This document shows, one piece after another, positions 31,325 through 39,058 of a DNA stretch of 64,000 bases. Each line of letters opens with the position of its first letter. Positions within the stretch are counted from its first letter, which is position 1. The notes below the pieces were generated by a model. It was given only the letters and a program-made list of their open reading frames with translations. It searched no databases and was not told where the DNA came from. The translations under genes were made by a program, and so were the position numbers. Origin of the DNA: JBCCMQ01 sp039179985 (GTDB taxonomy: Bacteria; Pseudomonadota; Alphaproteobacteria; Rhodobacterales; Rhodobacteraceae); assembly GCA_039179985.1 (NCBI GenBank), contig JBCDED010000003.1, positions 1 through 64,000 of the forward strand, given 5' to 3'.

Positions 31325-32989
31325 TCAGGCAAAGGCGCCCTGGCAAAACCAGCCGGCGGACATCTCGCCGCCATGGGCATAGTAAAGCCAGAGCCGCGTG
31401 CCATCCTCGGTGATCACCTGCCAGTAATCGCGGACGCCTGATCGCCAGTTCGGATCGTCGAGCCACCATTCCGGCGCGATACGCTCGGGTCCCCGCGCTT
31501 CGGCCAGGGCATAGGTCCGCCGGCGCCAGCGGAAGCTTTCGGGCGGATCGGGTACGTCGGGCGCGGCGACGGGTTCGGGCGGCCACAGCCTGAGGGGCCG
31601 GACCGTTGCGGGCCGGGGCCAGGGGCCGGCCGGCTCGGACCAGGCCGCGCCCATGACCGTGCTGCCCTTTTCGGGGATATGGCTGTCGGCAGGCAAAAGC
31701 CGTGTGATCCGCTCGAGGCCGATCCGCGCCCCGATGCGTCCGACCAGATCATCCATGGCCGAACTATCGCTCATGCGTTCGCGTCCGCGCGCCGCCGCCT
31801 CGGCATGGCCTGAATGCTGGCGGTCGTGGACCGGTTCGGTGACCGTGGCCACAAGGCGCAGGATGTCGATGCCAAAGCCCGCGTCGATGTCGGCCAGCTT
31901 GAGCTTCAGAAGAGGGCGAATGCGGTCGGGCTCGAAACTGGGGCGGGCGAGCCCCACCTCCACCACCTCGGCGGCCTGGTCCACGCGGTGCGCCTCCAGC
32001 GCCACGCGCCGGGCGCCGCGCCCGCGCGCCTTCAGCTTCTCGGCAAGCGGCGGCAGCAGGCGGTCGAGCCCGGCCAGAAGATCGTCTTCCAGCCCTATGG
32101 GGTCGGGCAGGGTAAGGCGGACGGCGAAGTGATCGGGCGCGCGGGCGGGCGAGACCGGTTCCGGCTCTACCCCGAGCGCCTGATCAAGCCGCCGCACCAC
32201 GTCGCGTCCGAAGCGCCGGGCCAGCGCGGCCCGGGGCAGACCGGCCAGATCGTCAATCCGCCTCAGTCCAAGCCGCGTCAGGCCGTCCACGGCGGTATTT
32301 GAGAGCCGCAGCGCCGTGATGGGCAGGGCGCCGATGGCCCGGCGTGTCTGGCCCGGTTGGGCGATGCAGGTCGTGCGGGCGGCGGGCGTGTCTGGCTTGG
32401 GCGCCGCGCCGCCCCGTTCCCAGTGCCGCCTTTTGGCCGCGCGCGAGCGGGTGGCGCGGGCCTCCTGATCGATGGCGTCGCCCGTATGCCCCCTGCGCTC
32501 TGTGCCGCTCGTCTGCCCGGCAAAGCGGGCCAGCGCCCAGGCCGCGCCAAGCGTATCGGCGATACCGCTCTGCACGCTAAGCCCCAGATCGTCGCAGTCT
32601 TCCCCGACCTGGGCGATGAGCGCCTCTTCACCGCCGAAAAGATGGGCGCACCCGGTCAGATCGATCACAAGACCACCCGGCGCTTCTTCAGCCACCCAGG
32701 GCGAATATTTGCCCGCCCACCGGCGCAGGGTCGTCAGGAAAGCCGCCTCGGCCACGGGATCGGCGCTGCGCGTGATCAGGGTAGGGCACATGGCGCGGGC
32801 ATCGCGCACGGGCTGGCCCGGTGTCAGACCCGCTGCCGAGGCCGCATGCGAGAGGCTGGAGAGCACCTGCATGTTGTTCTCGTCGGCAACGATGGCGAAA
32901 GGCGCAGCGATGGCACCGCGCGCCTGCCGCAACAAGCGTTCGGCGGCCAACCGGGGAAACCAGAGCGACAGAATGCGGCGGTGGGGCAT
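31325..32989 (-). CDS. imuB: ImuB, Y-family polymerase-like SOS mutagenesis protein
   Basis: 554 residues. The N-terminus (RILSLWFPRLAAERLLRQ) has the Y-family layout but lacks the catalytic acidic residues, as in ImuB. Palm and fingers follow (GGLVIDLTGCAHLFGGE), then helix-hairpin-helix (LGLRRIDDLAGLPRAALARRFG) and the little-finger-like region. A spacer segment (HDRQHSGHAEAAARGRERMS) stands where beta-clamp motifs of other ImuB proteins lie, and no clear Q-x-x-L-F is seen. The conserved ImuB tail WRRRTYALAEARGPERIAPEWW is present. A perfect LexA box lies 12 bases before the ATG. No imuA is adjacent. Confidence 0.94.
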   Translation of the reverse strand: MPHRRILSLWFPRLAAERLLRQARGAIAAPFAIVADENNMQVLSSLSHAASAAGLTPGQPVRDARAMCPTLITRSADPVAEAAFLTTLRRWAGKYSPWVAEEAPGGLVIDLTGCAHLFGGEEALIAQVGEDCDDLGLSVQSGIADTLGAAWALARFAGQTSGTERRGHTGDAIDQEARATRSRAAKRRHWERGGAAPKPDTPAARTTCIAQPGQTRRAIGALPITALRLSNTAVDGLTRLGLRRIDDLAGLPRAALARRFGRDVVRRLDQALGVEPEPVSPARAPDHFAVRLTLPDPIGLEDDLLAGLDRLLPPLAEKLKARGRGARRVALEAHRVDQAAEVVEVGLARPSFEPDRIRPLLKLKLADIDAGFGIDILRLVATVTEPVHDRQHSGHAEAAARGRERMSDSSAMDDLVGRIGARIGLERITRLLPADSHIPEKGSTVMGAAWSEPAGPWPRPATVRPLRLWPPEPVAAPDVPDPPESFRWRRRTYALAEARGPERIAPEWWLDDPNWRSGVRDYWQVITEDGTRLWLYYAHGGEMSAGWFCQGAFA

Positions 32990-33001
32990 GGGGCAGCAAA
33001 T

Positions 33002-33016
33002 GTTCTTGTAATGTTC
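33002..33016 (-). promoter_or_regulatory. LexA (SOS) box before imuB
   Basis: GTTC-TTGTAAT-GTTC is a perfect match to the alphaproteobacterial LexA box (direct repeat GTTC-N7-GTTC). It lies 12 bases upstream of the imuB ATG at 32989. There is no good ribosome site between box and start, so translation may be nearly leaderless. Confidence 0.88.
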
Positions 33017-33130
33017 TCACTAAATAGACCTGAGGAGCCGATGAGTCGAGTCCATGCCCGCGTGACTTTCTGTCCGCCCTTGCGTAGCGTTTCCAGCACG
33101 ATCCTTGCTCTGATCCGAAAGGACATTTCC

Positions 33131-33592
33131 ATGACGAAGCTCTCTTGTCTCACCACCCGCACCAGATGGATTGCTGTGGGTGTAACGGCGCTGATCGCCA
33201 CCGCCGCTCTGGCCCACGAAGGGGCAGAGGACCCGCAGGTGCAGGCGCGCATGACGAACATGAAGGAGATCGGCGCGGCCACCGAGACCCTCGGCAAGAT
33301 GGCAAAGGGTGAAACCGCATTCGACGTGATCACCGCACGGACCACCGCGATCACGCTCGGCTCGCTCGCCTCGTCCATTCCGACGCTCTTTGAGGCCCCC
33401 GCAACCGATCCAAAGTCAGAAGCACTGCCGGCTATCTGGGAGAACTACGCGGATTTCACCGCGAAATCAGAAGCCCTGGTCACCGCAACAACCGACGGCG
33501 CCACGATGCGCACAATCGAAGATCTGCAAGGGATGATGCGTGACGTGGGGGCCGCTTGCAGTGCCTGCCACGAGGTCTACCGCAAACCGTGA
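33131..33592 (+). CDS. Cytochrome c'-family protein
   Basis: 153 residues. A signal peptide (WIAVGVTALIATAALAHE) is followed by a four-helix bundle: VQARMTNMKEIGAATETLGKM, then PTLFEAPATDPKSEALPAIW, and the C-terminal haem site CSACHEVYRK. The C-x-x-C-H at the very end is typical of cytochrome c', a periplasmic haem protein that binds NO and other gases. ATTTCC precedes the ATG at 33131; a longer frame upstream runs into the imuB region and is spurious. No partner gene nearby. Confidence 0.92.
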   Translation: MTKLSCLTTRTRWIAVGVTALIATAALAHEGAEDPQVQARMTNMKEIGAATETLGKMAKGETAFDVITARTTAITLGSLASSIPTLFEAPATDPKSEALPAIWENYADFTAKSEALVTATTDGATMRTIEDLQGMMRDVGAACSACHEVYRKP

Positions 33593-33718
33593 GCCGAGCT
33601 TTGGTCCGGAAGAACGATGCGCAGCCGCGCGGGTCGGAAAAATCTCAGACCCGCGATTGACTCTCCCTGATCCGTCAACACCTATTGCGGGACGATAGGC
33701 AGGGACAAGGCGACCGAT

Positions 33719-34312
33719 ATGCGCATGGCAGACGACGACAAGACCGAAGACAAAGAAGAAAAACCCGCAAGCGGGCGTGCCGGTGAGCTATTCTTTAAGG
33801 CGCGCACCGTGATCGTCGCGGGCGAGATCAATGACAAGCTTGCGCAGCGCACGGTGACCCAGCTTCTGGCCCTTGCCGAGGACAGCGACGACCCGATCAA
33901 CATGATCATCTCTTCGCCCGGCGGCCACGTGGAATCGGGCGATATGGTCCACGATATGATCAAGTTCATCCGTCCCACGGTCCGGACCATCGGATCCGGT
34001 TGGGTCGCCTCGGCCGGTGCGCTGATCTTTGTGGGGGCCGAAAAGGACCATCGCTTCTGTTTGCCCAACACGCGCTTTTTGTTGCACCAGCCCTCGGGCG
34101 GTGTTGGCGGCAAGGTCACCGATATCCAGATTCAGGCCGAGCAGATCCGCATTATGACGGACCGCTTCAACAAGCTTTTTTCAGAAGCTACAGGCCAGAC
34201 GGAAGAGAAGATTGCTGAAGATACCCAGCGGGATTTCTGGCTGACGACGCAGGAAGCCGTGGATTACGGTCTTCTGGGCAAGGTTATCCGCTCGGTCGAC
34301 GAAATTGCCTGA
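33719..34312 (+). CDS. ClpP-like serine protease
   Basis: 197 residues of the ClpP/crotonase fold. The catalytic serine is in GSGWVASAGALI, the histidine in FLLHQPSGG, and the aspartate in the segment QRDFWLTTQEAVDYGLLGKV, so the triad seems intact. The serine loop differs from the standard GQAASMGA, and the N-terminal 25 residues are highly charged (MADDDKTEDKEEKPASG) instead of the processed propeptide of ClpP. No clpX or clpA is beside it. It is probably a second ClpP-type paralogue; its ATPase partner is unknown. Confidence 0.85.
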   Translation: MRMADDDKTEDKEEKPASGRAGELFFKARTVIVAGEINDKLAQRTVTQLLALAEDSDDPINMIISSPGGHVESGDMVHDMIKFIRPTVRTIGSGWVASAGALIFVGAEKDHRFCLPNTRFLLHQPSGGVGGKVTDIQIQAEQIRIMTDRFNKLFSEATGQTEEKIAEDTQRDFWLTTQEAVDYGLLGKVIRSVDEIA

Positions 34313-34318
34313 CCGGCG

Positions 34319-34975
34319 TTACTCGGCGGCTTCGGCGACGGTGGCGCCCCTGCGCGCATAGCGCGCCATGAAGGTCTCGACGGCGGCATTGGCCACGCGG
34401 TTGATGTCGTCTTCGTTGGCGCTTTCGACAAGGCCGAACATCTTCTTCAGGAAGACGTCGGAATGGCAGAGCATCTTCAGCTGGTCGGCGGCCATCTCGG
34501 GGTCGTCGATGTCCATCTCGGCCTGCACCACGGGAGACTGCAGAAATTCGATGAGGGCGCCGCGCATGCTTTCGGGACCGGCCTCGTAGAAGGACCGGCC
34601 AAGCTCGGGAAAGCGGCGCGCCTCGCCGACGCAGACACGGAACATTTCTTGCGCCCAATCTGACAGAAGGAAACGGGTGAAGAACTGGCACTGCCGCAGA
34701 AGGATGTCGCGCAGGGCCATGCCTTCGTGCAGATGATCGGTGACAGCGCCCGCGTGGCGCTTGCATTCGATCAGCAGGACCGCTTTGAACAGGTGCGATT
34801 TGTCAGGGAAGTAGCTGTATAGCGTCGCCTTCGACACGCCCGCTTCGCGGGCAATGTTGTCGACGTTGGCACCTTCAAAACCGTCCCGCATAAAGACCAC
34901 GCGCGCGCCTTCGATGACATCATCGTATTTGCGCCCCTTCTTGATGGGTTCGGCTGCGGTCAGCGTTTCGGTCAT
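34319..34975 (-). CDS. TetR/AcrR-family regulator
   Basis: 218 residues. The N-terminal HTH is typical: VIEGARVVFMRDGFEGANVDNIAREAGVS, with KATLYSYFPDKSHLF as the recognition helix and its follow-on. The C-terminal ligand domain carries LLSDWAQEMFRVCVGEARRFPELG, like AcrR C-terminal domains. It is divergent from the fghA operon with about 175 bases between starts, and convergent with the ClpP-like gene. An AAACT-AGTTT inverted repeat lies in the divergent region. Confidence 0.92.
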   Translation of the reverse strand: MTETLTAAEPIKKGRKYDDVIEGARVVFMRDGFEGANVDNIAREAGVSKATLYSYFPDKSHLFKAVLLIECKRHAGAVTDHLHEGMALRDILLRQCQFFTRFLLSDWAQEMFRVCVGEARRFPELGRSFYEAGPESMRGALIEFLQSPVVQAEMDIDDPEMAADQLKMLCHSDVFLKKMFGLVESANEDDINRVANAAVETFMARYARRGATVAEAAE

Positions 34976-35040
34976 GTCTTGGCCCCTAAGTCAGCGGTTT
35001 GGTCGTCTGCGAGTCTTCTTATTCGTGTTGGCTAATATAT

Positions 35041-35059
35041 AAACTCCCCAGTTCAGTTT
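35041..35059. promoter_or_regulatory. Candidate TetR operator in the TetR/fghA divergent region
   Basis: AAACT-CCCCAGTTC-AGTTT is an imperfect 19-bp inverted repeat beside a TATATA sequence that could be a minus-strand -10 element. It resembles operators of AcrR-type regulators (AACTGAAC-like half-sites). The pairing with the adjacent TetR gene is inference. Confidence 0.35.
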
Positions 35060-35151
35060 CCACAAGCAGGGCGACACATAGATCGCATTTGCTTGTTCTG
35101 GCGTGGCTGGCGCGTTAGCGGTGCTGCGACGGACAGTGAATGGAGGCTGCC

Positions 35152-35982
35152 ATGGAAACCCTGTCGGAAAACGCCTGTTTTGGGGGTGTTCAGGGCGTCT
35201 ACAGCCATGAAAGTGCCGCATGCGACTGCGATATGACGTTCGGGCTTTTTCTGCCGCCGCAGGCGAAGATGGCTTCTGTTCCGGTGCTGTGGTACCTCTC
35301 TGGTCTCACATGCACCCATGAGAACGCCATGGTGAAAGCCGGGGCGCAGGCACACGCGGCCCGGGCCGGGCTGGCGCTGGTCTTTCCCGACACCTCGCCG
35401 CGCGGCGCCGGTGTTGCGGACGACGAGGCCTATGATCTCGGCCAGGGCGCCGGTTTCTACGTGAACGCGACCGAAGCGCCCTGGGCGCCCAATTTTTCAA
35501 TGTGGAGCTACGTAGCCGACGAGCTGCCCAACCTCTTGACCGCGACCTTCCCGGTGGATGAAACGCGGCAGGCGATCACGGGGCATTCCATGGGTGGCCA
35601 CGGCGCGCTAACGCTGGCAATGCGTCTTCCGGGGCGCTTTGCCAGTGTCTCCGCTTTCTCGCCGATCGCCCACCCGACCCGCTCCGACTGGGGCAGGAAG
35701 CAACTGGGTGCCTACCTCGGAAACGATGACGCGCGCTGGCAGGCCCATGATGCAACGGTGCTGATGGCCGGGACCGGCTTTGACGGGCCGGTGCTCGTCG
35801 ATCAGGGAAGCGAAGATCAGTTCCTTGACCTCCTGATGCCCGAAGCGCTGGCCGGGGCGATGGCGGCCCGGCGCCAGACCGGGACCTTCCGCATGCACCC
35901 CGGCTACGATCACAGCTACTTCTTCGTCTCGACTTTCATGGGCGAGCACGTGACCTTCCACGCCGATGCGTTGGCCAGGTGA
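35152..35982 (+). CDS. fghA: S-formylglutathione hydrolase
   Basis: 276 residues, alpha/beta hydrolase of the esterase D family. It hydrolyses S-formylglutathione to formate and glutathione in formaldehyde detoxification. It shows LWYLSGLTCTHENAM, FPDTSPRGAGV, the nucleophile motif GHSMGGHGAL, SAFSPIAHP, and the terminal GYDHSYFFVSTF with the catalytic His. GGAGG stands six bases before the ATG at 35152, which decides the start over an ATG at 35140. Glutathione-dependent formaldehyde dehydrogenase is not in the window. It leads a chain of overlapping genes. Confidence 0.95.
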   Translation: METLSENACFGGVQGVYSHESAACDCDMTFGLFLPPQAKMASVPVLWYLSGLTCTHENAMVKAGAQAHAARAGLALVFPDTSPRGAGVADDEAYDLGQGAGFYVNATEAPWAPNFSMWSYVADELPNLLTATFPVDETRQAITGHSMGGHGALTLAMRLPGRFASVSAFSPIAHPTRSDWGRKQLGAYLGNDDARWQAHDATVLMAGTGFDGPVLVDQGSEDQFLDLLMPEALAGAMAARRQTGTFRMHPGYDHSYFFVSTFMGEHVTFHADALAR

Positions 35983-36431
35983 GCCGGCTTTTTGTTGATG
36001 CCGATGCCTGCCCGGTAAAGGCCGAGGCAGAGCGCGTCGCGACGCGGCTTGGCACGCCGATGTTCGTTGTCTCGAACGGTGGCATCCGCCCGTCGCAAAA
36101 CCCGATTGTGAAAACCATTGTCGTGCCTGACGGTCCGGATGTGGCCGACCAGTGGATTGCCGAGCGCGTCGGGTCCGGCGATGTGGTCGTGACCACCGAT
36201 ATCCCGCTGGCGGCCAAGAGCATCGAGGCAGGCGCGCGTGTGGTCAAACCGAACGGTGAGGTGCTGGGCGCACACAACATTGGACCGGCGCTGGCCAGCA
36301 GAGACCTGATGGCGGACCTGCGCGCCGCCGATCCGTTCCGGCAAGGCGGTGGTCGGCCCTTTTCCAAGGCCGACAGATCGCGATTCCTGCAAAGCCTCGA
36401 CCGGGAACTGAAGGCGGCAAGCGAAGCCTGA
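35979..36431 (+). CDS. YaiI/YqxD (DUF188) family protein
   Basis: 150 residues, the whole length of the family. It begins LFVDADACPVKAEAERV and has VVVPDGPDVADQWIAERV, GDVVVTTDIPLAAKSIEAGA and RQGGGRPFSKADRSRFLQSLD, a PIN-like fold with conserved acidic residues. Function is unproven; a nuclease role is suspected for the fold. The GTG start overlaps the fghA stop (GTGA), so the two are coupled. Confidence 0.92.
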   Translation: MSRLFVDADACPVKAEAERVATRLGTPMFVVSNGGIRPSQNPIVKTIVVPDGPDVADQWIAERVGSGDVVVTTDIPLAAKSIEAGARVVKPNGEVLGAHNIGPALASRDLMADLRAADPFRQGGGRPFSKADRSRFLQSLDRELKAASEA

Positions 36432-36492
36432 AGCGAGGGCGGGTGTCGGTTTCGGGACAGACGGCGGGCTGCCTGTCACCCAAGGTTTCAGC

Positions 36493-37461
36493 ATGTCTCA
36501 AGCTGAAAGCCCCCATGCGTCCATGAATGGCGCCTACTTCGCCATGATCGCCGTCTTCTGCTTTTCGCTAAACGACGTTCTGGTGAAGTCGCTTTCAAGC
36601 ACCTACGCGCTGCATCAGATCGTGCTCTTCCGGTCTCTTGTGGCACTTGCCCTCGTGCTACTTGCCGTGGGGCTCTTCGGAAATGGGCTTTCGTCTCTAA
36701 AGACAAAGCGCCTCGGCGGGCATCTATTGCGGGGCGCCTTCGTCGTTGCTGCCAATATGGCGTTCTTTTTGGGTCTGGCGGCGATGCCGCTGGCCGAGGC
36801 TGTGGCGATCTTTTTTGTCAGTCCGCTGATTATCACGGTGTTTTCTGTGATCTTCCTCGGCGAAACCGTTGGTCCGCGCCGCTGGATCGCGATTGCGGTG
36901 GGGTTTATCGGTGTTCTGGTCATCATGCGTCCCGGCACGGCGGCCTTCGAGCCGGCCTCGATTCTGCCGATCATTGCCGCGCTCTGCTACGCAGGGCTGC
37001 ATATGATGACCCGCCGTCTCGGCACAACGGAAAGCGCGCAGTCACTGGTGTTTTACATCCAGCTCCTCTTTATCGTTGTAACGCTCACCATTGGTCTTGC
37101 CGTTGGCGATGGTCGCTTTGCCGACCAGGAAGACCCATCACTAGCCTTCTTTTTCCGCGAGTGGATCTGGCCTCGCCCAGAAGACCTGATGACGCTTCTG
37201 GCGATTGGCTTCATCCTTTTCGGCGGCGCCTACTTCATCAGCCAGGCCTACCGGGTGTCGGAAGCGGCCATCGTCGCCCCCTTTGAATATATTGCCATGC
37301 CGCTGTCGATCTTCTGGGGGATCGTTATTTTCAACGAGTGGCCGGACGGCTGGTCCTGGGCAGGCATGGCCCTGATTATCGGCTCAGGGCTCTTCCTTCT
37401 TTGGCGGGAACACCGTGTTGGTCAAGACACTGCCGCCAGCGGGCCCAAATACCGCCGCTGA
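36493..37461 (+). CDS. EamA/DMT-family transporter
   Basis: 322 residues, about ten helices in two EamA repeats. Motifs include FCFSLNDVLVKSLSSTYALH, MPLAEAVAIFFVSPLIITVFS, GETVGPRRWIAIAVGFIGVL and AAIVAPFEYIAMPLSIFWG. It closely resembles the transporter at 5096-6103, so the two are paralogues. It lies 61 bases after the DUF188 gene in the same direction. Substrate unknown; the family exports or imports metabolites. Confidence 0.9.
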   Translation: MSQAESPHASMNGAYFAMIAVFCFSLNDVLVKSLSSTYALHQIVLFRSLVALALVLLAVGLFGNGLSSLKTKRLGGHLLRGAFVVAANMAFFLGLAAMPLAEAVAIFFVSPLIITVFSVIFLGETVGPRRWIAIAVGFIGVLVIMRPGTAAFEPASILPIIAALCYAGLHMMTRRLGTTESAQSLVFYIQLLFIVVTLTIGLAVGDGRFADQEDPSLAFFFREWIWPRPEDLMTLLAIGFILFGGAYFISQAYRVSEAAIVAPFEYIAMPLSIFWGIVIFNEWPDGWSWAGMALIIGSGLFLLWREHRVGQDTAASGPKYRR

Positions 37462-37517
37462 CAGAACCGACTGAGATTGCTAGAAGGTTTTCCAGCGGTG
37501 GAAGGCGGAGAAGGCCA

Positions 37518-38144
37518 TTGGCGCGTCCCGAGGCAGTTATTTTTGACATCGGTAACGTTCTGATCGAATGGCAACCGGAGCGGTTTTATGACAGTTTGGT
37601 TGGTGAGGCGCGCCGCAAAGAGGTATTCGGCACGCTCGACCTCCATGCCATGAACGACAAGATCGACCGCGGCGGTCATTTTCACACGGTTGTGAAGGAC
37701 GCGGCCGAAGAGCACCCTGCCTGCGCCGACGAGATTATGATCTGGCATGACAGGTGGATCGAAATGGCCGCGCCCGCAATAGATGGCTCGGTCCGGCTGC
37801 TCAGAGCGTTGCGCGCGAAAGACGTGCCCGTTTTCGCACTGACCAACTTTGGTATTGGAACCTTCGAAGTCGCCGAAGGGCACTACGACTTTCTGAGAGA
37901 GTTCGACCGGCGCTATATCTCGGGCCACATGGGCGTGATCAAACCGGAAGAAGAAATCTACGCGATGGTCGAAGAGGATTGCGGCGTTGCCCCCGGCGCT
38001 CTGCTTTTTGCCGATGACAGGGCTGACAATCTTGCTGCCGCTTCTGCGCGAGGCTGGCAGACTCACCAGTTTGAGACCTGGCGAGGCTGGGCCCGGCGGC
38101 TGGTCGACGACGGGCTTCTCACGGCAAAGGAGGCGGGGCTATGA
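37518..38144 (+). CDS. HAD-superfamily hydrolase (IA type)
   Basis: 208 residues from a TTG start (at 37518) preceded by GGAGAAGG. Motif I is VIFDIGNVLIEW (D-x-x-x-x, here with I replacing the second Asp-type residue position), motif II is ALTNFG, and motif IV is LLFADDRADNLAAA. The cap region is helical and sits after motif I. Similar proteins include 2-haloacid dehalogenase-like and phosphatase enzymes. The stop overlaps the start of the next gene (ATGA at 38141-38144). Substrate not predictable. Confidence 0.87.
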   Translation: MARPEAVIFDIGNVLIEWQPERFYDSLVGEARRKEVFGTLDLHAMNDKIDRGGHFHTVVKDAAEEHPACADEIMIWHDRWIEMAAPAIDGSVRLLRALRAKDVPVFALTNFGIGTFEVAEGHYDFLREFDRRYISGHMGVIKPEEEIYAMVEEDCGVAPGALLFADDRADNLAAASARGWQTHQFETWRGWARRLVDDGLLTAKEAGL

Positions 38145-39058
38145 CACTTCGGATTGTCGGTTTCGACGAAGGTGAAGCGGCAATGACCTGGGACGGTCTT
38201 TGTGCCGCGCTGACAGCGGGTCACGAGAAGCCAAAGGCAGAAATCGGGGACACGTTTCTTTACCGCGACAACGACACGCTCTTGTCGCGCGCGGCCTGGA
38301 TCACTGGGCTTGGGCTGGCGGTCAAATCCGCGACTGTGTATCCTGGTAATCTGGCACAGGGTTTGCCCATGATCGACGGCGCTGTGACCGTCTTTAACGA
38401 TGCCGGGGCCCTTGAGGCGCTGGTCGATTTCTTCCTGGTGACGAAATGGAAGACCGCCTGCGACAGCCTGCTTGCTGCGCGCCATCTGGCCCGGCCCGAC
38501 AGCGAAACCATCCTGATCGTCGGCGCGGGAACCGTCGCCTCTTCGCTTTACGAGGCTTACGGCTCAACCTTCCCGAACGCCCGGTTCCTGGTCTGGAACC
38601 GGACATCCGAAAGAGCCGAAAAATTCGCCGCTGCCCGCGCAGGTGTCGAGGCGGTGGCAGACCTGGAGACCGCCGTCGGCCGCGCCGATATTGTTACCTC
38701 GGCCACGATGAGCTCGCAGCCGCTGATCCATGGGGCGTGGCTGAAAGCCGGGCAGCATATTGACCTGATCGGTGCATACCGTCCCGACATGCGCGAGGCC
38801 GATGATGCCGCGCTCAAACGCGCGCGCCTTTTCGTGGACAGTCGGGAAACGACCCTCGACGATATCGGCGAGGTTAAAATTCCCCTCTCAAAAGGGATCG
38901 TGCAAAGAAACGACATCGTGGCAGATTTCTACGATCTGCCGCGCGGGGATTTCTTGCGCCAAAGTGAAGATGAGATAACGCTGTTCAAAAATGGTGGAGG
39001 GGCGCATCTCGATTTGATGACCTGCCGCTATGTTCTGGATGCTTTGGAGGAGGCATGA
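38141..39058 (+). CDS. Ornithine cyclodeaminase / mu-crystallin family protein
   Basis: 305 residues. The NAD-binding motif VGAGTVASSLYEAYG follows the helix WKTACDSLLAARHLARPDS, and LVWNRTSERAEKFAA, SATMSSQPLIHGAWLKAG and DLIGAYRPDMREADDAAL complete the fold. Members include ornithine cyclodeaminase, alanine dehydrogenase and ketimine reductases; the exact activity is not visible. The family often acts on imino acids. It overlaps its neighbours by four bases on both sides (ATGA), so it is part of a tightly coupled operon. Confidence 0.9.
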   Translation: MTLRIVGFDEGEAAMTWDGLCAALTAGHEKPKAEIGDTFLYRDNDTLLSRAAWITGLGLAVKSATVYPGNLAQGLPMIDGAVTVFNDAGALEALVDFFLVTKWKTACDSLLAARHLARPDSETILIVGAGTVASSLYEAYGSTFPNARFLVWNRTSERAEKFAAARAGVEAVADLETAVGRADIVTSATMSSQPLIHGAWLKAGQHIDLIGAYRPDMREADDAALKRARLFVDSRETTLDDIGEVKIPLSKGIVQRNDIVADFYDLPRGDFLRQSEDEITLFKNGGGAHLDLMTCRYVLDALEEA

